Assembly: GCA_022702545.1 (NCBI GenBank)
Contig: JAHRBC010000004.1
Span: forward strand, 5,548,001-5,612,000
Direction of reading: 5' to 3'
DNA length: 64,000 nucleotides
Source of the DNA: Phycomyces nitens
Lineage: Eukaryota > Mucoromycota > Mucoromycetes > Mucorales > Phycomycetaceae
The position numbers and the translations under genes are program-made. A model generated the notes under the pieces. It saw only the letters and a program-made list of their open reading frames with translations. It was not told the DNA's origin and ran no database searches. Shown here piece after piece: positions 50,314 to 59,686 of the stretch (its first letter is position 1; each line of letters opens with the position of its first letter).

Positions 50314-51707
50314 ATGACGATAAAATCAGGATTTCCTCTAGGCTACTTTTACGTGATCTCCAAAATGAATAATCTTGCCATGGATATCCGGGACCCAACT
50401 GTGATACCTGGTGTAGGTTCAACATATGCTGACAGACAATAGGGCCCGTTATTATACCAATATCTGATCCCCACTCCTTTTCTTGTTCTTTTGAATTATG
50501 TGCAGACCAGAGCAAAGATTGTAATGATGCCAAAGAAAACCACTGCTATTGAAAAAGACAGTCAGCTCTGGATCCATCAAGATGGTAATATATATATATA
50601 TATATATATATAGCATACCATCTGTCGTTATTTCCTAACACTCTTATGTTTCAGGGTTCTTGACCAATAAGATGACTGGTCTTGTCCTTGACATCAATAT
50701 AGCAGAATCATTTCTCGGTAAAGAATAGTCTAGCAAAAAGAGATTGATCTTTGGCAGGGCTGTTTGTGTGGATCAATGCTTCTTATTAACACATAAATAT
50801 ATTAGCTGTCTTTACGGGAGAGTGTCGCATGTATCTCGATAATATGAAGGAAAAGGAAGCAGTACGTATTTTTCTGTAACACAAAGGGCAGCCAGATATT
50901 ATTATCATCATAATTATTAGTATAGCAAAAGACAGCTGCGCTAACTCTATTTACTGGTGCTACATTACACTTGCAGGCAAACGACCAACGATTTGGATAT
51001 GACGCAGAAGCAGGATACATATATACATTAAGTGACCCTAATATGGTCTTGGATATTCGCCATGAAGAAAACATCCCTGATGCTCGCTTAATGATATATA
51101 AGCGTAAACCAGTTGAAAATGCCAGCAACCAACTCTGGTCCATTGAACTGAGTGATCCTCCCAGAAAGGTTGACCCCGATGATAAAAGCGAGGATGACAG
51201 CAAACGTGCTAGAATGAGAGCCTGGTTTGGAAACTGGGGTGGCTGGGGTGATCACAAAAAGGCATTGTTAATAGAAGAAGACCTACATGAAGCCCACAAG
51301 AAGATATACAAAGAAAAGAAGTTCAAAACAAGGTACATTGTCTTTAACAAAAAGCTGCGATGCTAACAATGATGTCAGTTATGAGCTTCTAGCCGGTGCA
51401 GCTGCATTTGAAGCCGTAAATTCCTGGGAGAAAAAGCAAAAGGAAGAAGGAAATGAAGTCCATAGCAAGTTGGCCAAGCAGCTTATTGCTAGTGTTGCCG
51501 CTGCAGAGGTAACTTTATTAGCCAGCCTCCAAGACAAACTCTGATGTTTTTTTTTAATTATCATAGCTTGTCAAGCTATTTAACGAACGTGGATCGGTTG
51601 ATGACAAGAATGATGACAAGTCTAAAATGGAAGCCAAAAAGACCCTGATGAAACGTATGGCTATGGCTGCTGCAATCAACTACTTTGAATCAAAGCATGG
51701 CACCTAG
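50314..51707 (+). CDS. beta-trefoil-like / CipC (DUF3759)-like fusion protein (seven exons)
   Basis: Exons 50314-50412, 50506-50584, 50655-50717, 50806-50861, 50977-51332, 51379-51508 and 51567-51707; in phase, 307 aa. The N-terminal ~150 residues show repeated segments typical of ricin-B-type beta-trefoil lectin-like folds: FPLGYFYVISKMNNLAMDIR, PGTRAKIVMMPKK, DSQLWIHQDGFLTNKMTGLV, then GYIYTLSDPNMVLDI and NQLWSIE. The pattern is aliphatic-D-I/V strands and Q-x-W blocks about 40-45 residues apart. After a charged linker with a WFGNWGGWGDH patch, the C-terminus carries YELLAGAAAFEAVNSWEKKQ, HSKLAKQLIASVAAAE and AMAAAINYFESKHG, the signature of small fungal CipC/DUF3759 proteins, usually stand-alone and stress- or antibiotic-induced. 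No signal peptide, so probably cytosolic. Sugar binding is not shown, and this is not a toxin architecture. Confidence 0.8.
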
Positions 51708-52265
51708 AATAAATAAGTTATTTTATATGGCCACAAAAATTCACCCTAGATTTGCTTATTTCATCCATTAACAGTGAATAATAAAGAGCATAAATACCAA
51801 ACCAGATATTAAATTAAATTAAATTAAAAAAAGAGATCTCTTTGTACGCAACAATAAGGACTTTATATATATATATATATCTAGTATCAAGAACTTATCT
51901 CACATTTGAACCTTTTGACAAAAAAGTTGATCCTCCCCCAGACAGCACAAGAAATCAAAATCAAAATCAAAATCATGTCATCTTGATCATGGTCAATCTT
52001 AAAGGTGAACTCCTTGAAAGCTATTTCTATCTCCACTCTACTATTATTTGTAAGCATGTTCTCAATAATAAACAATAATTCACTACATCTACAGTCACTA
52101 CCACTTGAATCTCGTACGGTTGATGAAAATTGATAATTCAAAAATACATGGTTCATTTTCAATAATCCTATACTCCATGAATAAATTCGCTAAAATTCTT
52201 AAACTCTGTAAAAGTATAGTCTAATGCATATATTTTAGTAATATGTAAAGAAAAAAGAGATTTCA
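51708..52265. other. intergenic, no gene recognised
   Basis: AT-rich with AAATT repeats (about 51812-51828) and a TA tract (51863-51880). No coding-like frame before the Tc1-type element. Confidence 0.5.
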
Positions 52266-53394
52266 GTACTTGGTAGTACCACCACGGGTGTCAATTACAG
52301 CTTGACATCTTCTCTGCATACTGTCAATTAAACGCCTTGCATACTCGAGGCCTAACTTCATCCATTCTTCTTAAAGGGCTACATCTAAATCAGCTAGATT
52401 ACTGATTTTTCTCCTCCTCCTCCTAACCAACATTTCCAGAGCATTTCAGATGTGCTCGATCAGGTTCAGATCAGGACTTTGAGCTGACCAGTACTCAAAT
52501 CCCCTGATCCGATGGGTCTCTTTCCACTATCGCGCATATCCGCCAGTATGACAAGTGGCATCATCTTCTTGGAAGATGAAATCCTTCTCCTCATCCTTGG
52601 TGACCTTTTTGAACCATGGATGGAAGGATTGGGCCAGTATATCGACATATACATCTTGATTGACTTTGTCAGTGTCAATTATCTTTAATGGGCCAAATCC
52701 TCCACCCCAAAAGCACCCCCAAACCATGAGTCCATCACCGCCCCATTTCACTGTAGATACGGTATTTTTCCTTCGTATCTTTCTCCAACTTTTCTGAAAA
52801 CGCGTTTGGCAGCATCGTTTCCGTTTAAACAAAAACTCGATTCATCTGACCACACCACACTGTTCAATTGCTCGTTCGACCAATTCACCTTTTCCTTGGC
52901 CCAGCAAAGTCTGGCCTGCTTGTGCTTTTTTGTGAGGCGAGGCTTATGTGCTGCGATACAAGATTTAAAGTCAAGTTGCTTGACATAGTTGATGATACTA
53001 TTTTTGCACACATCAACACCCATCTTGACCATGTCTAATTTGAGCTGTTTATAGTTGGTGAATGGGTCGTCCCGTATAATTCTCTCGAGGTGTCTGATTG
53101 TCCTCTCATTCACTTTTTTGGGTTGTCCAGGTGATTTTCTAGGCAATGAGCACCCATTTTCTCTAATGCGTTCAACAATTGATTGCACAGTCGACTTAGG
53201 CATCTCAACTGTACTTGCAATCTGTCTGCTAATAAATGAAGAGAAAATATTAGCAAGCTTTATTTTTTTATTGATTTTTTATTACCCCTTTTTCGATCTG
53301 TTTCAGTATGTCATTAGTCGTACCATCCAATTTATTAAGAATGGATAGTAATATTATACTATGATTTATTTGATGTACTACCAAATGAGTAGAT
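52266..53394 (-). mobile_element. Tc1-like transposon, third lineage, with readable lesions
   Basis: Minus-strand transposase. A short first exon (53325-53286, ILKQIEKG) is followed by a 55-60 bp intron and then RQIASTVEMPKSTVQSIVER, the helix-turn-helix. Next come KKHKQARLCWAKEKVNWS, WSDESSFCLNG with the first catalytic Asp, GLMVWGCFWGGGFGPL, EDDATCHTGGYAR with the second, and SPDLNLIEHI with the Glu. The C-terminus VIDTRGGTTKY ends in TGA at 52267, overlapping the terminal repeat, as usual in Tc1 elements. Lesions: one A lost from a run near 52770 (frameshift), TAG after YAR (near 52525), TGA in place of the Trp codon after LNLIEHI, and TAA before EEWMKLG. The ends share a TTGGTAGTAC block (near 52272 and 53375) as imperfect inverted repeats. 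The start codon is not clear. Inactive. Confidence 0.85.
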
Positions 53395-54661
53395 ATGTCA
53401 ACTATTTCATCGTAATTTCGTCTCAGTCATTAATAATTTTTAAGATGAAATATCCCACCTTTTATAATAATATTTCTTTTGTATTGTTTATTAGATATAA
53501 CGTTAAACAGTTTATAATAATATTAAGGTTATAATAACTACCATATAACTGAGAATAATCACGAATTTTGACTCATCAATGACATGATTCCAACTCTGAT
53601 TGGCTTCATTAGAGTAATTATCAATTGCTAATCTCCTTTTTCTCTTCTCCTTTTAATAACAATGATTTTTTATAAAACTCGAAAAAAAAGTCATGGTGAT
53701 TCTACAAGTAGTTGTCTGAATTGTAGATTTGGAGATTGAATGGCCCACATGTCAGACGCAATGACTACAAGATATCCAAGTGTTGTATGATTCTTCTTTG
53801 TTCCATTAGCCAACTTGTATTGATTTCGCTCATTTATAAACTTGAAAGTTCTTTTTTTTTCGTTTCTTAAAAGAATGTACGTCCAGCAGCTCTATCTTTT
53901 GATTGTGCTGTATATTATTTGTATAGGTATGCTAGTGTTTTTCGAAATAACTAGAGGCGATTCATTTACAAGAGTTACACCAATAACAACTCCTTGTTAC
54001 CACTTAAACGCTTCTTCCATATTTCAAGTATTCTGTCGAGACATGGCGTGTTTTCAATGAGAAAAGTATTGTAAATTATAAAAGAGAAGAATGTGGTATT
54101 GACTCTATTTTAAGGAATTTTAGTTAATCACCATCATTATGGACAAGTGTGTTCATACGCCCATCTTAACTTTGTTGATAATAATCTGTTTAATATTAAT
54201 ATCCTGGCTTGTACCTTGGTGAAGGTTCTTTATCCAATTAACCATTCCTTTTGCTTTTATTAGTCTTATTACTTCGTTTATTTCTGTCATACTTATTGTC
54301 ACCATTAACGAACACGTTTACCGTAAAGTCTAGTGTCTCCTGCCTCCTCTGGTACAACATTGATCATTTTTTTGGCCGAGACAGAGCTGAAAAACGTACC
54401 CGAGTAAGAACGTATATCATATAAAATTGATAATCGTTAGTGCTGGCAGTATTGAGTACTGTAATGCGTGTCTCAAGATATTATATTCCTGTTTTTTTTT
54501 TCTTGTGAATTAAACTTGGATATTGGTGTATCCAGTAAAGTGGTAGTATTCCTTCACATTTCATCTTAATTGAATTGCCTCGCTTTTAGACTCAATTGTT
54601 GCCCGAAACACAGTTTTCCCATGATCCAAGGCAATTGACGGTATAGACATCCACTCTAACC
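53395..54661. other. intergenic, no gene recognised
   Basis: AT-rich flank of the Tc1 element. Short frames such as 53842-54060 (+) are hydrophobic and Lys/Ile-rich without a domain. Nothing else seen. Confidence 0.5.
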
Positions 54662-55061
54662 ATGTCTCAAAAGCCTTTTTTATTGTTAATAGAGGACATC
54701 GTTCAGTCCAAGCTACCAGCAAAGAATTATTCGTATTAGTATTATATTACAAGCATAAAAGATTGCCTAATATTACCTTTTTTTTTTTCATACCACATCA
54801 TCTCTATCTGAAAACCAAATCCCCCTGAATAAAAATTCTTTTACAAAGACTGTCTTAGTATTGGCCTCAAGGTAGATGCCAGCTTGGAAAGTTGGAGCCT
54901 TCTTATGTCAAATTTCAAAATGGTATGGAGAATCAAAACGAAACTTAAAGGACCTCTGAAAACCTTGACCGTGCTACTCTTGAATTCAGCCTTTCCTCGA
55001 AGAGTAAGTATAAAACAAGTAATTTGGGTTTTCACGTTTTCTTTTAAAGCTTCATTACTGA
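54662..55061 (+). CDS. hypothetical small protein (three-exon model)
   Basis: ATG at 54662; exons 54662-54732, 54859-55003 and 55050-55061, giving 75 aa. It reads MSQKPFLLLIEDIVQSKLPA, then IGLKVDASLESWSLLMSNFK and LTVLLLNSAFPRR. The exon 2 donor is a strong GTAAGT, and the frame of exons 1-2 is balanced in composition. The terminal exon is only LHY plus stop. Alternatively exon 2 may read through (open to 55285), or the gene may be a fragment. No family recognised and no supporting neighbour, so it may not be real. Confidence 0.3.
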
Positions 55062-55671
55062 ATCATGCGGGGGGTTTCTTGGCATATGAGCTGGTAACAG
55101 TACTCGAAAGTAGCACCAGTGATGATTCTTGGCTTCATATTATACTTATAATAAACATTGGTACAATTGGTATGTACTACTCAGATATCTTGAAATATCT
55201 TGATTGTATGTCAATTATCATAAATATTGTCAATAAAACATACACGATGTATCTTGTCCTAAATTTAAATTTAGGGAGATTTTAAATGGCTGCTTTGTAG
55301 TAAGGTAGAACTAGATACCAGATATTAAAAAAAGGGTGAATTGGGATGAAAGGATTTAGACTTGGATGCCGAAAGAATAGCTGTTTATTTTAACAACAGG
55401 AAAAACAATTTGAAAGATATTAATCTGCCAGTGATAAATGTCGTTCTTTTTATACCAAAATAGTGGCAATGAAGGGGAGAGTGAAAGATGTACCGACTAC
55501 CTTGAAGAGAACCTCCTACCCAAGTAGAATACCGATTGTCTTGCAAGACACCGCCTATCTTGATACTTGCAGGGGTATCTCTGTATTAACTATCTCAGTT
55601 ATATCTTTATCTATCATAAAATCAAAGCCATTTTCAGCAAAAGACTATAGATCGTGCTACTGTATATACAT
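55062..55671. other. intergenic, no gene recognised
   Basis: Flank between the small hypothetical gene and the 3' end of the MULE remnant. The plus-strand frame running through 55463-56026 is largely antisense to the transposase remnant and is not called. Confidence 0.4.
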
Positions 55672-57060
55672 TTATTTATTTATTATATTATATATTATGA
55701 CAGAAATAATACTCCAGCAGTTGAACCAATACATATGTTTGCATGGGATTTGGCGATGGGAAAAGCTTGGACAGGAGCATTTTTGGATCAAATTGCTTGA
55801 AATCATGATCGTATACCATACAGACTCTGTTGAAAATGACCGGATTTGCCACTCGCCATTAGAGTCATCCATACTATTACTAATCTCACCCAAAGGGTTA
55901 ATGATCATAGAAGAAAGTATGTCATCTTGGATTTGGGAGGCAGAAAAGGAATTTCTGGACAGCTCATTTTCAACTGGACCCATTTTTCCATTGTTGAAGT
56001 GTAGTCGTTCAACCTCTTGTTCGTAAAAGAACTCCACATCGTTGGTCAAGATGAAGATGAGACGGCCCAATCTTCTGATTCTGGCACGGTTGAAATAAAT
56101 GACCTTCAGTTGATTGTGCCATGATTCAATATAGTTGTTCGTCAAATATCTCTGGTGATGCTGCTGAACAAAAGGGCGCCCCCTCCATCTTCTCAATACT
56201 TCTTCAGTCGCTGTCCATTTTCTCTCGAAATATCGGAGAAATTGAGGTTGATCTTGGATCATTCTTTTAAACTCTCCAATTTTTGTCATGAAGATTGCTT
56301 CATTCGACTCTACAAGGATACTCTTCAGATCGGTTTTCATTTGTCTTGTTTATAGGCTCCAAGTTGTTGCATTTTATACGAATCATCCAACTTGACCTTC
56401 CCATCTAGATTGTGTTGCCAGCCACAAAGAACATGAAACTCACGGCAATTAATTGCTGTCTGTGGTAACATTGCTGTAATTGCATTGACTTTTGCAATAC
56501 AGCAATCAACTGTGATATTGGATAGTGACAAGTTACTGTTTTGGTAAAGGTAATGAGCCATTTGGTTGATAGGACAAACAGTTTGATCATTTACCATGTA
56601 TACAACAAGATATCCTTTTCCAATTTCTGTGTGTTTGGTTACTAGTGAATACATATAGTCTCTGTACTTTTACAGGGAATCCAAAGTGGTATCCAAACAA
56701 AATGGCTGGGATAGGGTCATGATTCCTATTTGTGTTGATGACTGAAATCCAAAGACAAAGAGGTTTCGGTTGGTTGAGTGTGATAAGATTTACAGTGTTT
56801 CCATCCTCATGTAAAGCAATGTCGTGCTATATTTTGTAAATGTCAGTAAATCTAATCTCTTATATAGCTGTCAACAAACCTTTCTTATTCTATTGTATAT
56901 TTCTTTATAATTAGGTTTTCTTGTGGTCACTTTCAGGTTATCATGTTGTCCAAGGCTGGATATGCTTCTAATAGCCTATGAGACACTAGTGTGTTCAAAG
57001 GATAGAGTTCTACAGTCAAAAGGCTCTGTTTTTTGCTTTCTGCCTCGGAGAATTGATACG
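55672..57060 (-). mobile_element. Mutator-like (MULE) transposase remnant with SWIM zinc finger
   Basis: Reading the minus strand from 57060: VELYPLNTLVSHRLLEAYPA; KVTTRKPNYKEIYNRIRK; a probable intron; DIALHEDGNTVNLITLNQPK; LFGYHFGFPVKV; and, after a frameshift near 56640, GKGYLVVYMVNDQTVCPINQ with a catalytic-type Asp. Then ITVDCCIAKVNAITAMLPQT and REFHVLCGWQHN supply the second Asp and the C-x-x-H block usual in MULE domains. After another shift, 56340-55675 carries LTNNYIESWHNQLKVIYFNR with a candidate acidic residue, and CSCPSFSHRQIPCKHM, a SWIM zinc finger (CxCxnCxH). Domain order fits fungal MULEs. Two frameshifts and a stop in the N-terminal part make it inactive. Terminal repeats were not identified. 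Confidence 0.75.
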
Positions 57061-57417
57061 GTCAAGGTTTGTTGGTTCAATTAACTGACCCCCCTACAGA
57101 GCTTGTTGAATTGCAGAGGGGAAAATCTTTATGGCTCTTTGGGCTGCATCAATCAAGGCCATTTGAAGGTTTGGAATAGTATAGATATGGTGTCATTTTT
57201 GGATATCTTTAAGCGGAAGAAAATGTATATATATATAAAAAAAAGTAGTAGTTTCCACCTATTAAAAGCCACCAATTCATCTATTGGAAACTTGTCGGGG
57301 AAAATATGAAGAGGCACCCCTCCCTTCTTCCACAAGCCACTTACAAGTTCATACAAACAAAATTTAGAAGAGCGGTTTCGATACAACCGACACGCCCCTT
57401 CATATCTGTCAATTGCA
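57061..57417. other. intergenic, MRP51 promoter region
   Basis: Between the MULE remnant and MRP51. It contains a TA tract near 57227-57237 and a more GC-rich stretch with CACCCCTCCC at 57314-57323 upstream of the start. No gene seen. Confidence 0.45.
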
Positions 57418-58350
57418 ATGGAAAAGTCATTTGCAGGCCTCTTGAGGAACTCACGACTGGCAACCTACGACCGTAGCATTCCACAAGTATACACAACACC
57501 TAAGAAATGCAAGCAAATTGGCGATTGGGGCCTTAAGCGCAACTTGCCAACTGTTATTCGCACACGTTATGTTACGATTGGCGACCTTGACACAGCTGAG
57601 CACCAAACTCCATGGCAATCAGGACAGGGCCAGGTTTTGTTTGTGAAGCGCTGGAAGGAGAACTTCCCCAACTCGACCAAGCCTGCACCACGTCGTGAAG
57701 AACCCGAACACAATGTTGCACTCATGACTTCCTCCGAATTCAAGCGATTCCTCAAGCAGGTGTCTAAGCGCGGAAGTGAATTCAGAGAGAAGTTGGAGAA
57801 GAAGGAGGTTGTGCCCGAACAGCTATATGAATATTTCAATGCCAACTTCAACGAGACACCCTCTTCGACCATGGTTGGACCTACTTACAGCGATTACGAG
57901 CATGGTTGGGACTACCCTGTTGAGGGTCGTATCCTCAACTCTGATAAACAGGGCCATGTTGCAGGAATTGCTGGTATCACAGCCCTTCTTACCAGACGTA
58001 ACTCGATTGGCTTCAGACCCAACAGTGAACGTCGTCTCCGTACTTTCTATGTCGAAAAGGCAGGAATTGATGAACAGGGCAAGCCTTTGGTGATTGTAAA
58101 CATGAACCATTCATCGTCCTCGGCTATTCCATCCCTTCTTACACCAGATGAGCTCGCAAGATTCGGTGAACGTGGTCGCAGCTTGTTCGAGTCTATAGAT
58201 GCTGAGGATATGTTCAGCACAAAGCCTCACAAACAAGCACACGTCCAAGATGATGACAGTAAAGTTAGCCCTAACCCCCAACACACCCAACTTATGCAGA
58301 GAATCCACGGTCTGTTGGATGTGACCCACTCTACAGACAAGAAAGAGTAA
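57418..58350 (+). CDS. MRP51: mitochondrial small-subunit ribosomal protein, MRP51 family
   Basis: Intronless, 310 aa, ATG at 57418. It starts MEKSFAGLLRNSRLATYDRS, a basic amphipathic N-terminus suited to mitochondrial import. The conserved body follows: IGDWGLKRNLPTVIRTRYVT, GDLDTAEHQTPWQSGQGQVL and FVKRWKENFP; further on, EGRILNSDKQGHVAGIAGIT then ALLTRR, and RTFYVEKAGIDEQGKPLVIV. These are the landmarks I associate with the fungal Mrp51 (bS1m-like) proteins of the mitochondrial small ribosomal subunit, needed for translation of mitochondrial mRNAs. The C-terminal ~60 residues are polar and probably disordered. An AATAAA lies about 40 bp after the stop, and the convergent RCC1-repeat gene ends 86 bp away. 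Codon usage is less AT-biased than in its surroundings, fitting good expression. Confidence 0.9.
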   Translation: MEKSFAGLLRNSRLATYDRSIPQVYTTPKKCKQIGDWGLKRNLPTVIRTRYVTIGDLDTAEHQTPWQSGQGQVLFVKRWKENFPNSTKPAPRREEPEHNVALMTSSEFKRFLKQVSKRGSEFREKLEKKEVVPEQLYEYFNANFNETPSSTMVGPTYSDYEHGWDYPVEGRILNSDKQGHVAGIAGITALLTRRNSIGFRPNSERRLRTFYVEKAGIDEQGKPLVIVNMNHSSSSAIPSLLTPDELARFGERGRSLFESIDAEDMFSTKPHKQAHVQDDDSKVSPNPQHTQLMQRIHGLLDVTHSTDKKE

Positions 58351-58436
58351 ACTGAAGACACGGACGACTTGTCTTATTTTAATACATCAATAAAAAAAAA
58401 AGCCAAAAGCAATAGAATCAAATGCCTTGTACACAT

Positions 58437-59686
58437 TCAAAGGAAGCTGCTCGTCAGAATAAACGTATTCCAGCGACCAGCATAACAATCGATGGCTTTT
58501 GATTTTATAGGTGGGATCCACTGGCAAAACACATCCCTAACCAAACCTAGTTTTGGATCCCCAAGCTGTCCATAGTTGTCTGGAATAAAACAAAGTTACT
58601 GGGTTAGAGATTGTTATGGCTGTTTGATGGTACTCAACTTGCTCCACATATCCAAATCCTTCCTTTGTCTACGATTGATGGGCTGGTCAGTAAACACATG
58701 GTATCCAAGGTATTAGCTTACCATCCAATACGATCGTATGAGAAGAGCCACAGGCAGATTTTATTGCATTAACCTGTACCTGTACCCCATCCTTCATGAA
58801 TACTCCCAAACCCACAGACATGTCTTCATCGTCCTCTCCCCAGCCTAGTCGCCCATCGTTTCTTAGGCCAAATGTGTATACATCCCCCGAGAGAACTACG
58901 GTCGAGTGGAATGGACTGCAACTCACACTTCCATCTCCTGCTCCACTAGGGTCGCCCAGACCACAGAAAAAGTCGACAGGAAAAGGTGTTTCTATGCTGG
59001 TACTCTGTTGATAATCCACGCCCAGTTGGGAGAATCTGTTGCTGCCCAAGGCATATATTGGGTCATATCCAGCAGAATAGAATAATACATGGCTAAAAGA
59101 AGCAGCAATATCATGGACAGTATTTGGTATATCCACAATACTATAAACAATACTCTCCTTTAAGCCTGTGTAGCATGTCACTTTACCAGACTCTTAAAGA
59201 CATTAATCTATTAATTAAATGGTCGACTTTAATCAAAACTTGGCTACCTGTAAGCACATAGATTTCCTGACGTCCTTGACAATACACTGCCTTTTCTGCA
59301 TTGGTTGCCAGTTGATGCAGAGACATGTTTTGTCCCGAGATTACTTGACAATACCACACAGTCTTGTGTTCATCAACCAGACCCAAAACATCGTTGGGAT
59401 CTCCAAAGATGCATATAGGTTTTTTGGCTTGCCATTGTTCAATGTCAATTGCTGGTTTGAATCCCCAAATCTCTAATCGCTCGTCATCTATATAAATGTG
59501 CCACGCATTACAAGACCAAACGGCTATTTTCTAGAATCTATATTTCTTGCCTGTCCAAACAAATGTGGATTCCCATGTTGTTAACAACAACTTCTTTACA
59601 TTGCCAATGTTTTGACTTGATGTAGGTTTTATGCTCTTGTCATTAGGACTAGTCTGGCGAAACGCGTTGAACCCAAAAGAAAACAT
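58437..59686 (-). CDS. RCC1-repeat protein (RCCD1/ATS1-like), with an in-frame TAG
   Basis: Exons 59686-59248, 59192-58722, 58662-58639 (24-nt microexon) and 58579-58437 join in phase. The product starts MFSFGFNAFRQTSPNDKS and carries RCC1 blades: TTWESTFVWT; ERLEIWGFKPA; HDIAASFSHVLFYSAG; YALGSNRFSQLG; VYTFGLRNDGRLGWGEDD; CGSSHTIVLDGRIWICGANN, YGQLGDP; and CYAGRWNTFILTSSF. This gives about 358 residues of seven-bladed-propeller type, similar in length to RCCD1 and yeast Ats1. Codon 52 is TAG (59533-59531), between TGKKYRF and KIAVWSCNAWH, so the frame as read is interrupted. It may be a pseudogene, a base error, or part of an unusual intron (a GTAAAG donor at AAT and an acceptor CTAG would remove 69 bases in frame). 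Binding partner not inferable. Confidence 0.7.

Noticed and set aside
55463..56026. 187-codon plus-strand frame
   Set aside because: Overlaps the MULE remnant in antisense; the minus strand has the recognisable SWIM motif.
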